From Gymnopilus junonius (taxonomy: Eukaryota; Basidiomycota; Agaricomycetes; Agaricales; Galerinaceae), in contig JADNYJ010000021.1 of the NCBI GenBank assembly GCA_015501075.1, positions 1 to 64,000 of the forward strand: a stretch of 64,000 nt of DNA, written 5' to 3'. Of this stretch, positions 33,315-44,138 are shown piece by piece. The translations under genes and the position numbers were made by a program. The stretch's first letter is position 1; each line of letters begins with the position of its first letter. The notes below the pieces were generated by a model. The model was not told the origin of the DNA, did not search any database, and was given only the letters and a program-made list of their open reading frames with translations.

Positions 33315-35771
33315 TTATGTGACAGCTGCGAAGAAAAAAAGGAAGGGAGAGAGAGAGAAGGAATCAGCACGCGCTGTCTAAAGGTCGAAGAAGAGGGAAA
33401 AAAAGAAGACTTACTATACTTCGGTCCTCCACCACCCTCAGGGACAGTCCATGTAATATCCTGCGTGGGGACTTTGACGTCGCACAACTTGCAGTGAATG
33501 CAATTCTATTTCAGTCAAAAAAATCAGTAACAATGTACACAAGAGGGAGAAAAAGTAGATAAACAAGATAAAACAGGCACCCACCTGCGAATTAATGACC
33601 AACTTCTTGCCCCTCCACCCCTCACCCCTCTCCTGCGCCTTTCCGTCCTCATCCTCCACATACTCATACACACCCGCCGGACACGCGCGGCCCAACAGCC
33701 CCGCATACTGCTCGGTGTTTACCCTGACATGCGCCTGCCTCGTCTGGGCTTCACTGCCCACCAACGTCTCCTCCTCAGCCACATTCTCAGCCCCAGCAGC
33801 CTCAATCTCCGAAGCGACGGCACGCACGCCGTCCACGCCGCCTCCAATAGCCACGTTCCGCGTAGACAGGGGCTTGTCCACGACTTCCTCTACGAACTTA
33901 GCAGTGCGCACGACGCGGAGATGGATGGGTTGGTCTTCGGCGTGGTTTGTGCCTGTTAGTGCGACGCTCGTGAGGAGGTCGGTGGATAGAGGTGCTTCAA
34001 ATGGTGGGTATACAGGTGGGGTGTGTAGTGAGGAAGGTTCAGTTGTGTGTGCGTCTAGAGATGAGACGGGGAAGTCCTAAAAACAAATGGAAAAAAAAGT
34101 TGTCAATTTGGTTTTTTCAAGTAAAAGGGATATTTTTGACGTACCTTCTCTTTTCCATCAGCGGCACCACCATAGGCAGGTGCAGGTGCGGAATGGTGTT
34201 TCAGCGTCCATGGCACCTTGCCTCTGAGTAGAGACTCGATACCAGAATATGCGATTCCGCCCCACATACCGAAGCTGGTCGAGAACGACGGGCGCATGTT
34301 GCGCACTTCCCAGAGGTCCTCGTAGACCCAAGAATTACGCAGGGCAGTGTCGTAGGGTGCCATATCCGTCGCCTTGGTCGCTGTGCCTTCTTGCGATTCA
34401 GCGGACTCAGAGGGGTGGACGGCGTCCCAAGCAGCCTCGGCAGCCAACATGCCGCTCTTCATCGCGTTGTGCGTTCCCTTGATCTTGGCGATGTTCACGA
34501 AGCCCGCTGAGCACCCGATCAGTGCTCCGCCTGGGAAGTTGAGTTTGGGGACGGATTGGAGACCGCCTTCGTTCAGCACGCGCGCTGCGTAGGCGAGTCG
34601 CTCGGAGTTCCCAGAGAGGAGGGCGCGGAAGTACGGGTGATGTTTCATTTTCTGTAGATAATATGATTTAAGTTATGCGAAAAAAAAAGTTTTATAACGG
34701 TGCAAGAGAAATTGAACACGAACCTGTAACTCTCTATATGGACTAATCCAAGGATTCTTATAATCCAACCCGATGACTACTCCCAAACTCACAAGGCCCT
34801 CATCCATATGATACACCCATCCACCGCCGTACGTCTGCGAATTCAAGGGCCAACCAAGGGTATGAATGACCTCGCCTGGTTTATGTTTTTCTGGATCCAC
34901 ACGCCAGACCTCTTTCAGCCCAATACCGTACGTCTGCTGCTCGGACTCCTTGCGGAGGTTGTACAGCCCTATAGCCTGCTTCGACAGGGACCCATGAGCA
35001 CCCTCAGCTAAAAGGGTGACCTTGGCGCGGAACGCCATCCCAGGCTCAAACGACGACTTCATACGGAAGTTCTTGGTAAGCCCAACCTCATTTGTGATCA
35101 CGCCCTGCACACTCCGTGCAGGATTCCCCCAAGGATCTGTTGAGTCTTTCTCCTCGCTCAGGAGGAGCTGGGCACCTGCGAAACCGGGGTAGATCTCCAC
35201 ACCGTACTCGTTCTCCGCTATGCCGGCTAGCCAGCGGGTAAATTGGGACAGGGAGACGACGTAGTTCCCCTTGTTACCCATTTGCGGCGGGTGAGGGATG
35301 GGCAGGGCATAGGAGGGCGTGAGGTAGAGCATGCGTGAGGATGTGGCAGGTTGGGTTAGTGGGTGGTCGGACATGTTCTGCCATGTTGGCAAGAGCTCAT
35401 TCAGTGCGCGAGGTTCGACTACAGCGCCTGATACGATGTGGGAGCCTGTACATATGTTTTGTTAGATAAATGTATTGGGAAGTATGCAAGTAAAAAATTA
35501 TACCAATTTCTGAGCCTTTTTCCAGGACCACAACGCGGATTTCGTTACCCTTTTCCCTTTCGAGCTGCTTTAGCCTAATAGCAGCACTAATCCCAGCGGG
35601 TCCGCCTCCGACAATACACACGTCCACCTCGTCCTCCGCCCTCTCCACACTTGCGGGGTTGAATGGTGCCTCATCCCGCCTTAGAACAGAGCTCCTGAAG
35701 GCCCTAGACTTGGCTCTTCCCGAGAGCAGTACATGTTTTCGAAAAGACAACGGTTTCTTGCACCGCAGCAT
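33315..35771 (-). CDS. Electron transfer flavoprotein-ubiquinone oxidoreductase (mitochondrial)
   Basis: Six exons (35504-35771, 34724-35445, 34145-34651, 33585-34076, 33415-33505, 33315-33325) sum to 2091 nt, 696 aa. The last exon encodes only the final residues (..YTVT). The N-terminus is basic and Ser/Arg-rich, fitting a mitochondrial presequence. The FAD-binding motif is [43 protein letters not shown] and [11 protein letters not shown] are family blocks. The 4Fe-4S ligands are [10 protein letters not shown] and [13 protein letters not shown]. The enzyme passes electrons from ETF (fatty-acid and amino-acid oxidation) to ubiquinone at the inner membrane. An insert of about 100 residues ([17 protein letters not shown].., [12 protein letters not shown]..) separates the two C-terminal cluster regions. 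Confidence 0.93.
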
Positions 35772-35925
35772 TTGTGAAGAAAGGAGGGAGGAGGAGGATA
35801 TCGGGGAACAGAGTCAAGAGGAGATCAAATTCTGCTCAAATTAAATTCGGCAAATGCGATTGGTGGTGGGGAATCACGTGAGGCGCGCTAATTTTATTCC
35901 GCTTCGGCTCATGTTTTAGGACTTC

Positions 35926-35956
35926 CAGGACCCCTGAAAGTACTCTGAGATGCCGT
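35926..35956 (+). repeat. Left terminal inverted repeat
   Basis: Begins CAGGACCCCTGAAAGTACTC and ends GATGCCGT. It matches the right end at 30 of 31 positions in inverted orientation. The target duplication GACTTC lies immediately outside (35920-35925). Confidence 0.9.
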
Positions 35957-35963
35957 TACCAGA

Positions 35964-36113
35964 TCCGGATAGATTTTGGAAGAAAAAATTTGAATGCCAT
36001 AGGGCTATCCGGATAGGAATTTCGAGTTTTTGGCAAAAACCCAGAGGCGGGATTCCGGATAGATATCACCCTGGGCGGGGGAGCCCCGAGGCAGATCCGG
36101 ATGAAAATTTGGG
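35964..36113 (+). repeat. Left subterminal TCCGGATA repeats
   Basis: Four copies of a core TCCGGAT followed by an A/T-rich tail: 35964 (TCCGGATAGATTTTGG), 36008 (TCCGGATAGGAATTTCG), 36054 (TCCGGATAGATATC) and 36096 (TCCGGATGAAAATTTGGG). ATCCGGAT within them is palindromic. Such subterminal arrays usually bind the transposase. Confidence 0.8.
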
Positions 36114-36184
36114 TCACTGAGGGATTGAACTCAGAGACCTGTAGATGTACCCAACATTCTAACCAGTAGACCACAGCACTGTCA
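36110..36184 (-). other. tRNA-like pol III promoter unit (SINE-head-like)
   Basis: On the minus strand TGGTCTACTGG (36173-36163) fits the A box, and AGTTCAATCCC (36131-36121) fits the B box about 30 bases further on. CTGAG/CTCAG can form a T-like stem. Acceptor and anticodon stems do not pair, so it is not a working tRNA. It lies just inside the left subterminal repeats of the transposon. Confidence 0.5.
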
Positions 36185-36313
36185 TGATTATTTTTGCAAA
36201 TGACTATACTATGTCAAATCCATTAAATTTTCTACTCTTCAAGTTTTATGAGACGGTCCGATGCGGCATTGATTGACTCCCTTCTTGAATCTCTATCGCA
36301 CAGCCCATAAGTC

Positions 36314-38199
36314 ATGGAGGAAGAAGTCATTTATCTTAGTGACTCTGGGCCCCCGGAATTCAACAAAGACACATGGATTGGCAAGGGTCGTTCCTATCCA
36401 GAAAAAGCGGCCGACGTTCCAATTGGGTTGAGCTACTATGTTGGTGGTCTACTTGCCATACCTGATGAAGTCAGAGGACAGTATCTTCCCAATCCAAAAC
36501 TCTCCATCAAAGCATTTGCTTCACAAGAGCTCCCCAAGATGTCATATGGTCTGGCGACTGTGAACCCGCAAAGCAGCTTCCGCAAAGAGGCCCCTAATAC
36601 TGACTCAACCAATCTCTTAACCCTCAAACTTCCACCAGCTGCATGGCTCAATGGGGTCAAGAAGCATTTCTCTCAAGCCATCCTCGATGATATGAAGTCT
36701 ATCGAAGATCCGCATTACCCTGGATCACGGCATCCTTTGTGGAGGATTGGGTTTTGGAGGGAGATGCATCGACTACATGAGATTCAGCAGAGTTGGAGGC
36801 AGGGGATTCGATGGGTTGAAGAACACTTACAGAAAGGGGGATCCCAAGACCAGAAAAGGATATTCAAAGAGGCTGACATGCTCCTTGGTCAGCTTCGTTG
36901 GAATGAGCGCACTGACATTCCTGGTGCAGATGGATCCTACACAATGACCTTTGACTTCACTGCGTACCTATCAGACAATGAGATTATGAACACGGATTGC
37001 ATCAATATGATGTTTGCATACCTATCAGACCGTGCAGAGGAAGACACCATGACCGACTCCTTTGTAATCATCGAGCAACTTCGATTTGTCGATGCCTTGG
37101 AGAGGTTAACAAACAAGGCTGTCCAAGACCACAAACTCCTCAATCGCCTAGAACAGAAAATCAAGAAGGGAGACATACAAGCTATGGTATTCCCGGTACA
37201 TATGCCAGACCAAAAACACTGGGTGACAATGCAAGTTGATTTCGGAAGGAAGGAGATTTCATATGGTTCGTGCAGTCACCTCAGTTGCATCAGTCATTAA
37301 ACTAATGAGCATGGCATGAGAAGGTGATTCACTAGTCCACAAAGGAATGCCACCACCGAAATCTGCACTGAAACACATTCAAACTTGGTTAATGCGCAGT
37401 TTCAGCAAGGAGTTCAAGAATATGGGTGACTCACTTGTGCATGGAAAGCAGGGGGATTTCACAGACTGTGGTATTCTTGCAGCAAATACCGCTGCACACA
37501 ATATCTTTGGCGATGAACTCTGGACAAATGAAAAGAAGGCGCTGGCGAGAGCAGAGTGGTTTAACATATTAGGCAAAGCTCATATCAAAGATGTGCGTAC
37601 CTCTTTGCCAGCCTCATGAAGTTCCATTCTCTAAATGTATCCAGGTAAACCAATCTGAGAAAAGGACACTGTATTTCAATACAGGTGGACTGCAATCACT
37701 TCCCAAGTCATTGGCAAATCTACTCAATCCAGCACCGTCCAATGCACCGCCCCGGCCAAAATCTCTGTCATTTCTACTCAACCCACCACCTACTGTCAAT
37801 CCAGCTCATTCTGATGACTTGATGGTGTTTGTTATTGGAGGATCCATAGAAGATCATCCTGCTGGGGAAGAAGAGGCCCCAAGTCCAAGCCAACCTCAAA
37901 ACAATCCAGTCCTTGAGGTTTCAATTGGTGGAAACACTGTGATTATGGGCACCACAGAGGATTCAGGCCTTTCTGCAGTACCAGAGCAATCGAGGGAAGA
38001 TGGAACAATGGGCGATGGTGGTGGGAGCAAGAAGCAGCGTCTGTCTGACACTGAGTCGAACAAACGTCCACCCAAAGCGGCAAAGCCGGACCGGGATAAC
38101 AGCGCCTACAAAGACTTATATGAGGCAGTTTCTTTTCAACGTGGCTATTGTCCCATTGCAAAGTCAACGCTCTGGTCAAGAATTCAGAACTTGTTTTAG
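36314..38199 (+). CDS. Ulp1-type (C48) SUMO-protease-like protein of the transposon
   Basis: Three exons (36314-37265, 37324-37592, 37645-38199) join to 1776 nt, 591 aa, with no disruption. The protease core is at about residues 280-380: FPVHMPDQKHWVTMQVDF (catalytic His), EISYGDSL (catalytic Asp) and KQGDFTDCGILAANT (oxyanion Gln and nucleophile Cys). All four active-site residues are present. The N-terminus EEEVIYLSDSG looks like a SUMO-interacting motif. The C-terminal 190 residues are Pro-, Ser- and Lys-rich with a basic KKQRLSDTESNKRPPKAAK stretch, possibly a nuclear signal. Family knowledge: Ulp1-like proteases accompany transposases in several eukaryotic DNA transposons. The role here, such as removing SUMO from the transposase or silencing factors, is inference. 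Confidence 0.85.
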
Positions 38200-38365
38200 T
38201 GGGCCACTGCTTCGCATGGCAGGACAATGCTTTTCCTACTTCACAAATAGTATTAGACCATCTATATATGATGATAGGTAAAATTTAAATATATGCCCTT
38301 CAGAATAAAATAGAACACACCTTGAACAGCAAATCCGATAGTACCTTGGCACAGATATTAGATTA

Positions 38366-39436
38366 TGTAAGCGGCGGAGGAACGCTGCTGATATAATCAC
38401 ACACCCAGCTCCAGATACAAATAATAAGTCAAATCTAAATATAGCTGCCTTTTGCCACACACTGCTGGCACATGAGGCATTTGTTGAAGTTCATATTGCA
38501 TTAACTGATGCTAACTGCAAAATATACTAACCATTGTAACCATAAACCACAGTCTGGTTAGCAGTTAGTCCAAATTTTAGAATTTTTGTAACTGCTTAAA
38601 ACTGGTCTTAACCAGTTAGGACCAGTCATAAAATTCTGAAATTTTGCATGATTACTGTACTATTTCATTCAATTCGGCAGTCACGTGTCATGGAGCCTTT
38701 CAAATCCCCGAAATGTCACGGTAGTCACAGAGATTTTGCCAGGTTGCCGAAATCATTTGGTGGTCACAAGCTAAATATATAAATTTTTTGCCGCCTGCGG
38801 TGCTAAACTGCCGAAAATTTTGGGGCCTGTCACGGTGAATTTTCAAGGGTGCCGAAACCAAAATTTCGGCAGGCCCGTCACGCGTCACGGGCCCTGCCGA
38901 ATTGATTGAAATAGTACAGTATACCCACATATTATAGCTTTTGAACGACCCAGAAAATGTAAAATTCGGTTGAGAATTAAGAAAGTTATAGCAATACTCA
39001 CAAAAATTGTTGAATCTGCTCTAATTTTATCATTTCTCAACCGTTTGTGATGTTCTTGAGCTCGTTTTGACCGTAAAAATTGTGATTCATTTAGTTTACA
39101 CTATGAGACAATTATTTATGCCAAAAAAACTGGTTATAACTGTAACCAGTTAAAACCAGTTATATAACTGCAAATAACTGCACAAGACTGATCAAGACCA
39201 GTTAGTTGCAGTCCGGTCCAGTTATTTAGACATTTCTAATTTTACCTAACTGGTCTCGGTCTCGGTTAGGGTCCTTGGGCACCCAAAAACTGGACCAGAC
39301 CAGACTTTCAAACATTAATTCCAGCGGCCCTGTAACTTATTATATTATATAAGCGGCAGAGGGACACCGCTTATATCAGCGGATAAGATACAGCATTTAA
39401 AAATAATCTGAATCTAAATATAATTGCCTTGCACTA
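38366..39436. repeat. AT-rich insert with AACTGGT motifs between diverged direct repeats
   Basis: About 38366-38455 and 39345-39435 resemble each other (GCGGCGGAGG / GCGGCAGAGG, and both end AATCTAAATATA-TGCC). Between them, AACTGGT/ACCAGTT words occur more than ten times (for example 38585-38630 and 39130-39250), several as short inverted pairs. No ORF. It looks like a separate insertion into the spacer of the transposon. Confidence 0.5.
38655..38919. mobile_element. 265 bp MITE, TA target site (mariner/Stowaway-like)
   Basis: The ends are 26 bp inverted repeats with one mismatch: CTGTACTATTTCATTCAATT.. at 38655 and its counterpart ending at 38919. TA flanks both sides (38653-38654 and 38920-38921). 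The inside is non-coding with repeated GCCGAAA words. A TA duplication is typical of Tc1/mariner-derived MITEs. It is nested in the larger transposon. Confidence 0.8.
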
Positions 39437-39765
39437 GGGCTCCATTCACAGCCATCTTCCAAAAACATATTTCCATCAAACAAGCCCATTAATATTTATA
39501 CATACAAAACAAGTTTCACAGCAGTAAAATTTAACAACAAACAGAGAATACTGCCATGACAAGAACCAATGGTTTGTTGAAGAAAAAGAACATGGCAGAA
39601 GAATATGCCGGATAAAGCCGGACAAGCACGCCATCGGCTTGACTGCAGAGCCGGACCAAGCCGAACAAGCACGCCATTGTCCTGATTGCAGACATGTTGA
39701 GATGCTGCGGGATCACAGAGCGTTACAAGAACGTCCTCTAAAAGAACGATGTTTTACTTACGTAA

Positions 39766-42700
39766 AAGCATCGTAACCGGTGCTTTGCTTTGGGTTACTT
39801 CGAAGAAAATGATTCAAGGGACATCACATTCAAAAATAAAATTCTTGCACTTGATCCAAATGCAACTATTGTCGATCCGAAGATGGTTCACCACTTCAAG
39901 TGTGGCAAAGAGTTCAAAATGAAGGAGCCCTACAACACAGGAAATTTCAAAGTTCACATTTCAAAGTGTAAAGGGACTCCAAAATCTCACAAGCTCCCTG
40001 CTGGTGGCATGCAACCGATTTCCTCATTCTTTTCAAAAAAGACTGCTAATGGTGCCAAGTCTGCCAGTGCATCAAAAGCTTGCATACCTTTGCCATGCCC
40101 CGGACTCTGTGAGACTGTGTATCCAGAGGTTGAGCTTTACCTCGATCGTAGTGGGGCTCGGGGTGGAGGAGGCCCTTCTATTTCTTCTTTGGCATGCGAA
40201 TTATTCGGGAAGAAATTCCGAAATCTATCTCCCACTCGGAAGCGCCAAGTACGCACTGCTCAATCTCATGAATGGCTCTGGCATAACGACCACATCAATG
40301 GCGTTGTTTATTCGACTAGCTGTACTAAGGAAGGCCAATCTTCTGGTGGCTCAGGCAACAACTCTGAAAAAATGGTTTTACCATGTACAAGCTGCAAGTC
40401 TTTACTGGCAAAGAAGCTCTTCAAGAACGTACTCAGGAAGCCTCAACCAGCAGACAAAAACTACAAATATAACAACATCGAATACTGAAATGACAGACTG
40501 GCCTCCCTGTTTGGGCGTTGCAATGGACTGCGCGAAATAATGGAGGTATGTTTGATAAATTATTTCCTGAGCACTAGTCTAATTCATCAGCTTGGGCAGG
40601 ATAAATCCAACAGTCCTTTGATTCGATATTGTAAAGGTGTGGCTTCTGGACAATACAAAGGTGATGACATGTTTGGATATTTACTTCAAGCAGTTGTTGT
40701 TAAAAGAGACAAGGAGATTCGAGGCGTTGGGATGCAAAACTTCAAACACAAACCGGACCTTGTCGAATTTGCACACATCATACACACTCACAGTGCGAGA
40801 GCATATAATTCTCTGAGAGAATTTCTACCATTGCCTAATCCACGAACTCTTCAGTAAGTTATGCTCACTCTTTTTCTAGTTATCTCCAATTCATTTATCG
40901 AGCCAGATTACATCGGTCACGACAGCCTCGTTTTCCAACTGGAATTCAGAACAGGACCTTTTCCCTTGTTATCGACCGACTAAACCAACTGCAGTATGAT
41001 GGACCGGTTGCTCTTAGCTGTGATGATACAAAGCTCCTTGCTTCGTTGCGTCCATACTATGATCATGACCGTGAGGGGTTTTTTTTAATGGGACAGGTCG
41101 GAGAACCAATGCAACTAGTTGATCATGAAGCCTTTCGTACAGTGGTCGAGGAAAATGAATTCCAGAAGGCGACAAAGGTGTGTTTGTATTATTCAAGATA
41201 AGAGGCATATCACTGACTGTCTTTCTAGCTTCGTCTATGGTGCATACAAGTACCGCTCCCAAAAATCCCAACCATTATTGTGGCAGCTATGCCCATTCCT
41301 GACAACCTGACCGCCAGCAACCTTATGGAATACCTATGGGACATTGTTTCTGGGTTCCTGCAAAGGAACATCAAGATTTCTTCCTATGCTGCAGATGGGA
41401 GTAATGTGGAGCGTGCAACTCAGCGGTTACTGGAACAACGTGCAACTTCTACACTTACAATTGCTATTAAGCATCCGCATGATGGCCCTGGGGTGTCTGA
41501 CTTTACCATCCGAATCCCGGTCTTTGGCTCTCAGCCAATCGCCACTATCCAAGACCCAAAACATCTACTGAAAACCTTCCGAAATAACCTGTTCTCAGGT
41601 GCCCGGGTCCTCACATTTCCCAACGGCATTGCCACTTTTTCTCAAGTACGCGAAATTTCCGCTGCTGCGGACTCCCCCATCTACGTTCGTGATGTTGAGA
41701 AAGCAGACCGACAAGATGATAATGCTGCTACCCGTCTCTTTTCTGGCGCTACCCTCGAATGGCTTTCAGAAAATCACCCCGAACATCTTGCCCTGGTAAT
41801 CTATTTATTCATATGTGGCGAACTGATTGACGCATATCAAAGTCATTCATTACCGCTCACTTCACGGGTACAGCTAGTTCTCCGGGCTCATTATTTTATG
41901 GAACTCTGGGAGAAATTTCTCGACATTTCAAAATATCCTAGAGCATGACATTATGTGTCTCCTCAATGTGCCGATATCACACATGCTCTCATTCATGGCT
42001 TCCTTCAAGTTCTTATTGTTTATCGCGATCATTCTGGTGGCCCTCATCCCCTCCTTCCCTGGTTGCTATCAACTGAGGTTGTCGAACATGTGTTCGGTTT
42101 ATGTCGTCAAATCGTGAAGGACTTCACCATGCTCGATTTCCACGAGATGGTTCCCAAGCTTTTCAACCAATTGCGACAAGCTGCCCTTTCGTCAAAATTT
42201 TCAGATGGGAAGGCAAGGGCCAGTGGGTACAATCATACATATACAGATGCACGTGGGATTGACATACTGGCACTTTCGACATATCCATCGAATGACGATA
42301 TCAACGACGCAGCCATCCGTGCCTATGGTGAAGCTGAGTCTCTTTTTGCCCTTCTCGGCGTGACTGCTGCAGATCTCTACTTCCAAAGTAGTGCTCCTGT
42401 TCAACTGCCTGGTATTAGGACTTGGCTACATGAGGAGGTCGACACCTTATTTGGTGGTAATGCGGACATGGATGAAGACAGTGACAGCATTACTTCTGAC
42501 TTAATGGATGACTATCAACTGGCATTGGACATCCTCGAAGATGTGGACGATGATTTGTCCCCCCATGAAGAAAGGCAGCTTATGGGCTACAGATATGCCT
42601 CCATCGCTCTTTCGATTGAGGAACGCCAGCACATGTCAGTTTACATCCTACAATTTAAGTCTGTCATCTATCTACTTATTTAATCATTTATGAACAGATC

Positions 42701-43827
42701 AGCTCTTCCTGTGCTCGATGACGACTCCATGGAAGAAGCACTGGCTGAAGATTCAGAGCAGATATCTCACGTCCTGTCACTTTGCGTCAGTGAAGTGGCC
42801 ACATCGTTGCCACCTGTCAATGTCGATGAGCCCGAAAATCCCTTTGGCAGCATTGACCCATCCAACATCGACCTCAGCTCGTTGGTTCAGCTACGGTTTG
42901 CTCATCAGACTAAGCAGGCAGCTTCTGGAGTACGCACCTCAAAAGCAAGTCGGTCAGACGAGTCATCCGCTCTGCCAAGGAAAGAATTAACGGATCGACA
43001 AAAAATTCTTCATGGATTTGCAGAGATCATTCGAGCGAGAGGAGAGAAAGGCATTGGAACGGGTCTAGACCGAGCATGGCATTGGAGAAATCCTGCTCCT
43101 GGTGGACGGAACAGCGAGATAGATGGTGCTTCTGCACCAGATCTTGCCGCAGGAAATGCTGCAAATGCAGCAGCTACTGCTGATTCAAATGCCAAAAAAG
43201 TGCGTACATTTTAGTGCTTTCTCTTAATGTCATTTCTGATAACTGCTTTTCAAGGCCCTAAAACATCGCATTGAAGTTTTCAAGAAGCACGGCCTCCCTG
43301 ATGTACTTGGTGAAGCACGAGTGACATCCTTGACCCCACTTCGAGTGGCTGGGAAAACAAGGTTGGGATATGGCATTGCGATTTCGCCTACGTTGAATCA
43401 GTTCGTCGTATGCAAGGGTCAGTATTATGTTACTTACATAACTCGAATGATAGCTCAATGGTCATTCACAGTGGAATCCATCTACTCGAAAACTGGCGGC
43501 AAGAATGGTAAACATGCGGATGTAACTGACTCGTCAAACATTATGGCAGTCTCTTACATAGCAGCTCAAGTTTTCGAACACCAAATAGGCTCTCAATTCC
43601 GTGCCATCCCCCATGCCCAACCCATATCAACATTTCGGTTTGATCACCTTCCGCCCTCTGCTTTCTTATGTGCCCTGAAAGATGCTCCGGAAATCACCCA
43701 AAACGGTCTCAAGATATCCGTCGACGACTGGAGGCTGTTTAAAGAGCTGAAGGATAATGGAAAGAAAGTTTTAGAGGCATTGAAGGCCTTCAAACAAAAG
43801 GCGCCTGCGGAGGGTGATGACGAGTAG
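39766..43827 (+). pseudogene. Transposase-like gene (resembles DUF6589 family) with two in-frame TGA codons
   Basis: Exons to 40545, 40591-40853, 40907-41177, 41229-42634, 42698-43199, 43255-43417 and 43454-43827 keep one frame (3735 nt from 39790). The N-terminus has a zinc-finger-like C..H..C (FKCGKEFKMKEPYNTGNFKV, then ISKCKG) and MQPISSFFSKK, a PIP-box-like motif. Conserved blocks: LSCDDTKLLASL, SSYAADGSNVERATQRL, IQDPKHLLKTFRNNLFSG, DVEKADRQDDNAATRLFS, TEVVEHVFGLCRQIVKDFTM. Spaced Asp residues and DxxHLLKxxRN recall the RNase-H-fold core of P/THAP9-type transposases; that link is inference. TGA at 40486-40488 and 41946-41948 break the frame. No ATG was found for the first exon. Confidence 0.75.
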
Positions 43828-43998
43828 GATGCTTCTGAGGTACATATATCGATTTTAACATTCCATAGCAGTATTCTACTATCCTACTAATGCTAGTACG
43901 AATAGCTAATGTACTTAGAAGCGGCCCTAGGGCGATTTTTGCGATTTTTGACCGAAATTTTTTAAAGACTAGCAATTTTTGATAGGCCGTAGGTTGGG

Positions 43999-44102
43999 TC
44001 CGGATAGAAATTGACCAAGGCCAAGGCCCGAGCCGCCATCCGGATAGAAATTTGGAAAAACTGTCCGGATAAAAATTGGGCAATTTTGGTCATTTTCGGA
44101 TA
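43999..44102 (+). repeat. Right subterminal TCCGGATA repeats
   Basis: Copies at 43999 (TCCGGATAGAAATTGACC), 44039 (TCCGGATAGAAATTTGG) and 44064 (TCCGGATAAAAATTGGG), plus a partial one near 44096. They match the left array and keep the same orientation on the plus strand. Confidence 0.8.
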
Positions 44103-44132
44103 CGGCATTTCAGAGTACTTTCAGGGGTCCTG
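44102..44132 (-). repeat. Right terminal inverted repeat
   Basis: Reverse complement begins CAGGACCCCTGAAAGTACTC. GACTTC follows directly at 44133-44138, matching the left flank. Confidence 0.9.
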
Positions 44133-44138
44133 GACTTC

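Larger units (their letters stand above)
35926..44132. mobile_element. 8.2 kb two-gene DNA transposon with TIRs and 6 bp TSD
   Basis: The ends are 31 bp inverted repeats differing at one position, starting CAGGACCCCTGAAAGTAC. They are flanked by the identical 6-mer GACTTC (35920-35925 and 44133-44138). The element carries a Ulp1-type protease gene (36314-38199) and a transposase-like gene (39766-43827), both on the plus strand. TCCGGATA-type repeats fill both subterminal regions. A MITE and an AT-rich insert are nested between the genes. The transposase gene has two in-frame TGA codons, so this copy is probably not autonomous. The pairing of a Ulp1 protease with a transposase is known in other eukaryotic DNA transposons; the superfamily of this one is not certain. 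Confidence 0.85.

Noticed and set aside
36110..36184. Functional tRNA
   Set aside because: Only A and B boxes and a T-like stem are present; acceptor and anticodon stems do not pair, so I list it as a tRNA-like unit.
40486..41948. UGA recoding (selenocysteine or alternative code) in the transposase
   Set aside because: Other genes in the window use TGA as a normal stop and two CpG to TpG changes explain the codons more simply.
35926..44132. KDZ, Plavaka or hAT assignment of the transposon
   Set aside because: I see no Plavaka-type or hAT dimerisation signature, the TSD is 6 rather than 8 or 3 bp, and the D..D..DxxHLLKxxRN blocks do not fit; a profile search is needed.
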